8,879 nt of DNA. It comes from Planctomycetota bacterium. Lineage in GTDB: Bacteria; Planctomycetota; Phycisphaerae; UBA1845; CAIVHJ01. Numbering within the stretch: position 1 is the first letter of the stretch; every line of letters begins with the position of its first letter. Below are positions 6,275 through 8,879 of the stretch, in pieces. The DNA lies in NCBI GenBank assembly GCA_022573485.1, contig JACZTW010000156.1, positions 1 through 8,879 of the forward strand, given 5' to 3'. The position numbers and the translations under genes were made by a program. Below the pieces are notes generated by a model that did not search any database, had not been told where the DNA came from, and saw only the letters and a list, made by a program, of their open reading frames with translations.

Positions 6275-7495
6275 TCAATGTGAGGAAGGGCGCGCCGGGA
6301 CCCACGGCTCGGTGTCTCTCCCGGCGCGCCGGGACCCACGGCTCTGTGTCGATGTCGTCATGAGCGCTTCCTCCTCGACCACGATGACCTTCGCCGGGAA
6401 CGGCATCAGTTGCTCGTTGCCGCGCACCGCCACCTTCATACCTGGAGAAACATTGCCGGAGGTGATCGCGACCCATTCTCCAACCTCGGCGCCAAGGGTG
6501 ACGACCATCGGAAAGGCCATCATGCCCGCCGGCCCCGCCGGTTTCACCTCCCAAATTCGGTTCGTGCCCTCTTTGTGGACCACGGCGTCCCTGGGCACGG
6601 CAACCACCTGTCCAGCCAGGCCGGTCTTGACCGTGCAGCGGGCGAACATTCCACTGCGCAACGTGTGCTGCGGGTTGGCGATGGCGATGTCCACTGGAAA
6701 CGTGCGGGCCTGCTCGTGAGCTTGCGGAATGATGTACTTGACGCGGCCCGTCACCGTGCTATTCAAAGCGTCGAGCTTGACCCGCGCTTCGTCGCCTACT
6801 CGAATATGAACGATCGCCGACTCCGGCGCGTCCACCCGAACCAGCACCGTTTCGAGGTCGATGATCTCGATCACCTGCCCGCCGCGCGGCAGCCATTGCC
6901 CGACTTCGGTGTGCAGGGCGGTAACGTAACCGTCGAAGGGCGCAGCGATCCGCGTCTTGGCAATCTCGATCTTCTTCAATTCCACTTGCGCGCTTTGCTC
7001 GACGACGTCCTGCTCAGCTTCACGCACGCGGTTTTCCGCGATGAGGAAATCCGCCAACGTGTCGTAGACTTCCTTGGCGTTGGCGCGATAGGAATCCTCG
7101 AGTTTGGCGACGCGTTCTTTCTCGCGCGTCCAACGATCGAGGTCGGCCTTGGCGATCAGCACCGCGGCATTGAGGCTCTCCAATTTTCCCTCCGCCGCCC
7201 TGAGTTCCAATTGCAGCGTGTCGTCATTGAGTTGACAAATCAGCGTGCCGGTCTTCAGATAATCTCCCTGTCGGACGGGCAAGGCTGTGACTAATCCTTC
7301 GACTTCCGCACCGACGGTGCTGATGCGGTTGGGCCGCACCGAGCCGACCAGCAGGGAAGTCGCCGGCAACTCTTTGAGCTGTGCCTCCGCCAGCAGAACC
7401 TTTTTGACAGGCTGGGCCAGCGCGGACTGCGGCACCAGCAGCCACACGGCGATGCCGAGAACCATCAGGGTTTGTATTCGTGGCAGCTTCATCAT
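6275..7495 (-). CDS. RND efflux periplasmic adaptor (membrane fusion protein, HlyD/AcrA-like)
   Basis: A protein of 406 residues. Residues 1-27 are a signal peptide (LMVLGIAVWLLVPQSALA, cleavage before QP); there is no lipobox cysteine. Lipoyl half-motifs are at about 60-95 (VGAEVEGLVTALPVRQGDYL) and 183-212 (IAAPFDGYVTALHTEVGQWL), enclosing a long alpha-helical hairpin (about 96-180). A beta-barrel (about 216-292, ending LRSGMFARCTV) and a membrane-proximal domain (about 293-372) follow. The pump gene follows 143 bp downstream on the same strand, so the two form one operon; the adaptor links the pump to an outer-membrane channel not seen here. ATG 7495 and 7492 are both possible, with a weak AAGG upstream at 12-nt spacing. 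The last 25 residues or so are encoded by the tandem repeat at 6289-6350 and are unlikely to be ancestral; a natural end near VVEEEALMTTS is plausible. Confidence 0.93.
   Translation of the reverse strand: MMKLPRIQTLMVLGIAVWLLVPQSALAQPVKKVLLAEAQLKELPATSLLVGSVRPNRISTVGAEVEGLVTALPVRQGDYLKTGTLICQLNDDTLQLELRAAEGKLESLNAAVLIAKADLDRWTREKERVAKLEDSYRANAKEVYDTLADFLIAENRVREAEQDVVEQSAQVELKKIEIAKTRIAAPFDGYVTALHTEVGQWLPRGGQVIEIIDLETVLVRVDAPESAIVHIRVGDEARVKLDALNSTVTGRVKYIIPQAHEQARTFPVDIAIANPQHTLRSGMFARCTVKTGLAGQVVAVPRDAVVHKEGTNRIWEVKPAGPAGMMAFPMVVTLGAEVGEWVAITSGNVSPGMKVAVRGNEQLMPFPAKVIVVEEEALMTTSTQSRGSRRAGRDTEPWVPARPSSH
6289..6350. repeat. Two-copy 28-bp tandem repeat inside the adaptor 3' end
   Basis: Copies at 6289-6316 and 6323-6350 differ at one base (G versus T) and lie 34 bp apart, start to start, with a 6-bp spacer. 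Each starts with the palindrome GGCGCGCC followed by GGGACCCACGGCTC. Because 34 is not a multiple of three, the two copies are read in different frames by the adaptor gene: QSRGSRRA and TEPWVPARP. Such a copy could have extended the reading frame when it inserted or duplicated. Confidence 0.85.
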
Positions 7496-7611
7496 GCCGA
7501 CTCAAGACCTTTATCCATTGGCAATATTATCGAATCGTTTAGTATATCTTATCATCTTGGAATCCTAAAGTCGCCGATTCCGAGGTCGAATCGGTGGTTT
7601 CGAGGGCTGCA
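7496..7611. promoter_or_regulatory. Divergent AT-rich promoter region between efflux operon and comF
   Basis: This gap is the most AT-rich part of the window, especially 7512-7560. For comF (plus strand) there are two candidate promoters: TTGGCA at 7518-7523 with TAGTAT at 7540-7545 (16-nt spacer), and TTATCG at 7527-7532 with TATCAT at 7550-7555 (17-nt spacer). For the efflux operon (minus strand) GATAAT, reading leftward across about 7527-7532, is a candidate -10, with no good -35. No operator palindrome or adjacent regulator gene is obvious. Confidence 0.4.
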
Positions 7612-8364
7612 ATGGCATTGCTGGGCACCGCAATCGAAGCTCTGGGCCGGACGATCTTTCCGCCCGTCTGTGTGGCCTGCGGGCGACCGCCCTGCGAAGG
7701 CGGCCACCTATGCTGCGATTGTGGTGCGGCTCTGGATCTGCTGCGCGCCGCACCGGCCTGCCCGCGATGCGGCTCGTCGTCGGGTCCGCACATCTCCGCC
7801 GAAGGACTTTGCGGGCGGTGCCGTGCTTCCAGTTTTTGCTTTGACGGGACGGCCCGCGTGGCACCCTATGTCGATCCCATGATGCAAATGCTGCGTCGAT
7901 ATAAATATCGCGGCTCGGAGTATCTGGACTCTTGTTTGGCGGACTTGATGATCCGCTCGCTGGAACAGACAATGTGGCACAAGGATATTGAGGCCGTCGT
8001 GCCGGTGCCGTCGCACTGGATGCGCCGGATCACGGAGGGCTTTCACCCAGTGATGGCGCTCGCCACTCAGATCGGACGGCGCTTGAACGTGCCCTGCTTG
8101 TCGGTGATGCGTCGCGTTCGGTTCGAGCGCCATCAAATCGGACTCTCCCTGAGCGATCGCATTCGCAACGTGCAAGGCGCATTCGCTCTGCGATCCGGCG
8201 TCTGTGTGCAGGATGCCTGCATCTGCGTCGTCGATGATGTCATGACCTCGGGGGCCACGCTGAACGAAGTGGCCAAGGTGCTGAAACAGGCCGGCGCCCG
8301 CAGCGTCTACAATCTCGTCCTGGCCCGAGCTGGACAGGAGCAAGCGACGCTCGGAATAGCATAG
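7612..8364 (+). CDS. comF: ComF family protein (double zinc ribbon plus phosphoribosyltransferase domain)
   Basis: A protein of 250 residues from ATG 7612. An N-terminal double zinc ribbon has CVAC (after IFPP), CCDC, CPRC and CGRC pairs. A type I phosphoribosyltransferase-like domain follows: VVPVPSHWMRR, the family stretch RFERHQIGLSLSDRIRNVQG, and the PRPP-binding loop CVVDDVMTSGATLNE (about residues 205-219). ComF proteins are cytosolic; in naturally competent bacteria they support uptake and integration of single-stranded DNA, though many carriers are not known to be competent. GAGGG at 7602-7606 sits 5 nt before ATG 7612; an alternative GTG at 7594 (six residues longer) also has GAGG upstream at 8-nt spacing. 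I prefer ATG because family members usually start shortly before the LFPP-type motif. The aminopeptidase gene follows 15 nt downstream, probably co-transcribed. Confidence 0.92.
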   Translation: MALLGTAIEALGRTIFPPVCVACGRPPCEGGHLCCDCGAALDLLRAAPACPRCGSSSGPHISAEGLCGRCRASSFCFDGTARVAPYVDPMMQMLRRYKYRGSEYLDSCLADLMIRSLEQTMWHKDIEAVVPVPSHWMRRITEGFHPVMALATQIGRRLNVPCLSVMRRVRFERHQIGLSLSDRIRNVQGAFALRSGVCVQDACICVVDDVMTSGATLNEVAKVLKQAGARSVYNLVLARAGQEQATLGIA

Positions 8365-8370
8365 TAAGGA
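8365..8370 (+). promoter_or_regulatory. Ribosome binding site of the aminopeptidase gene
   Basis: TAAGGA directly after the comF stop codon lies 9 nt before ATG 8380. It fixes this ATG as the start. The tight spacing to comF supports one transcript, and I see no terminator between the genes. Confidence 0.75.
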
Positions 8371-8379
8371 GTTTGCAGA

Positions 8380-8879
8380 ATGAAGGTTCTTCTCGATACG
8401 TTTCGCCAGGCTCGGAGCAAGTCGAACACTTGGCTGATCCCGGTTTTTGAAGGCAAGTTGGCGGCGGCGGCGAAAACATATGGCTTCGATCCGCGTTCGG
8501 CCCGGACCTGGGGCTTCGAGGGCAAGACGGGCCAATCACTGACCCTCACCCTGGCCAAGCGCAACCACTATGCGCTGCTAATCGGGGCGGGCAAGGCGAA
8601 GGACTTCACGACCGAGCAGGCCCGCTGCATCATCGGCCGGGCGGTGCGGAACGGAGCGGTGCAAAAGGCCGACAAAGGGACGGTGGTCTTTGCCGCCGCC
8701 AGCCTGGCCGGTACGAAAGTCGCCGGCGAAGCGCTCGCTGAAGCCCTGGCTGAGGGAGCGGTGCTGGGCGGCTATGCGTTCACGCGCCTTCGCGGCAAAG
8801 GCACCCCGGCTGCAGATCTGCCGAAGTTCCCAGCCAAGCTGATCATCGGGCTGGACCGCCTGCGCCAAGTGGATCGCCG
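8380..8879 (+). CDS. pepA: Leucyl aminopeptidase (M17, PepA-like), N-terminal part; runs off the right edge
   Basis: 166 codons are visible from ATG 8380 to the window end without a stop. The visible part is the N-terminal, non-catalytic alpha/beta domain of cytosol aminopeptidases: YALLIGAGKAKDFTTEQARC, VVFAAASLAGTKVAGEALAE and EGAVLGGYAFTRLRGK. The last piece matches the family pattern 'E(G)…lGxYxFxxyk' that precedes the linker to the catalytic domain. The metal-binding and catalytic residues (NTDAEGR region) lie beyond the window, so activity cannot be judged. In the family the enzyme is a cytosolic hexamer with two metal ions that removes N-terminal residues from peptides; some members also bind DNA. 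It starts 15 nt after comF, suggesting co-transcription. Confident for family, less for the exact name. Confidence 0.85.
   Translation, partial: MKVLLDTFRQARSKSNTWLIPVFEGKLAAAAKTYGFDPRSARTWGFEGKTGQSLTLTLAKRNHYALLIGAGKAKDFTTEQARCIIGRAVRNGAVQKADKGTVVFAAASLAGTKVAGEALAEALAEGAVLGGYAFTRLRGKGTPAADLPKFPAKLIIGLDRLRQVDR

Noticed and set aside
6410..7294. A 294-codon plus-strand open frame
   Set aside because: It is the antisense shadow of the adaptor gene, which has a signal peptide and lipoyl motifs in the correct frame.

Overview
This window looks like chromosomal DNA of a planctomycete-type bacterium, probably from a lineage with many short extragenic repeats. The lineage call is inferred from three things. 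A membrane protein ends in the short 'CGYDLRG…CPECG' zinc ribbon that I associate with Planctomycetes/Phycisphaerae proteins. The intergenic DNA carries several short repeat types (AGGGAWM heptamers, ACACCAAG octamers, interleaved palindromes, GGCGCGCC-containing tandem copies). Gene density is loose and the DNA is moderately GC-rich. I see no rRNA, tRNA, CRISPR array or insertion sequence.

Layout. (1) 1-374: the visible end of a minus-strand coding region of unknown function that runs off the left edge; its 5' part is interrupted and may be frameshifted or decayed. (2) 552-922: non-coding DNA with a heptamer repeat array, a second short repeat, G-rich runs and a candidate promoter. (3) 923-1846 (+): a secreted thioredoxin-fold protein with a helical TPR-like C-terminal half. 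Its active site reads W-(UGA)-G-A-C, so an in-frame UGA replaces the first catalytic cysteine codon. This is the most interesting object here and a strong candidate for an undescribed selenoprotein. (4) 1917-2609 (+): a five-helix membrane protein with a C-terminal zinc ribbon. (5) 2691-7495 (-): a two-gene efflux operon, periplasmic adaptor then RND pump. The 143-bp gap between them holds an interleaved palindrome, and the adaptor C-terminus is encoded by a tandem repeat. (6) 7612-8364 (+): a ComF-family double-zinc-ribbon phosphoribosyltransferase-like protein, transcribed divergently from the efflux operon. (7) 8380-right edge (+): the N-terminal part of an M17 leucyl aminopeptidase, 15 nt downstream of comF and probably in the same operon.

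How they work together. Adaptor and pump would form the inner-membrane and periplasmic parts of a tripartite exporter; no outer-membrane channel gene is visible. The thioredoxin-TPR protein would act outside the cytoplasm in thiol/disulfide chemistry. If its UGA is read as selenocysteine, the genome must also encode SelA, SelB, SelD and tRNA-Sec, none of which lies here. UGA is the normal stop of at least four genes in this window, including the thioredoxin gene itself, so a general reassignment of UGA is unlikely.
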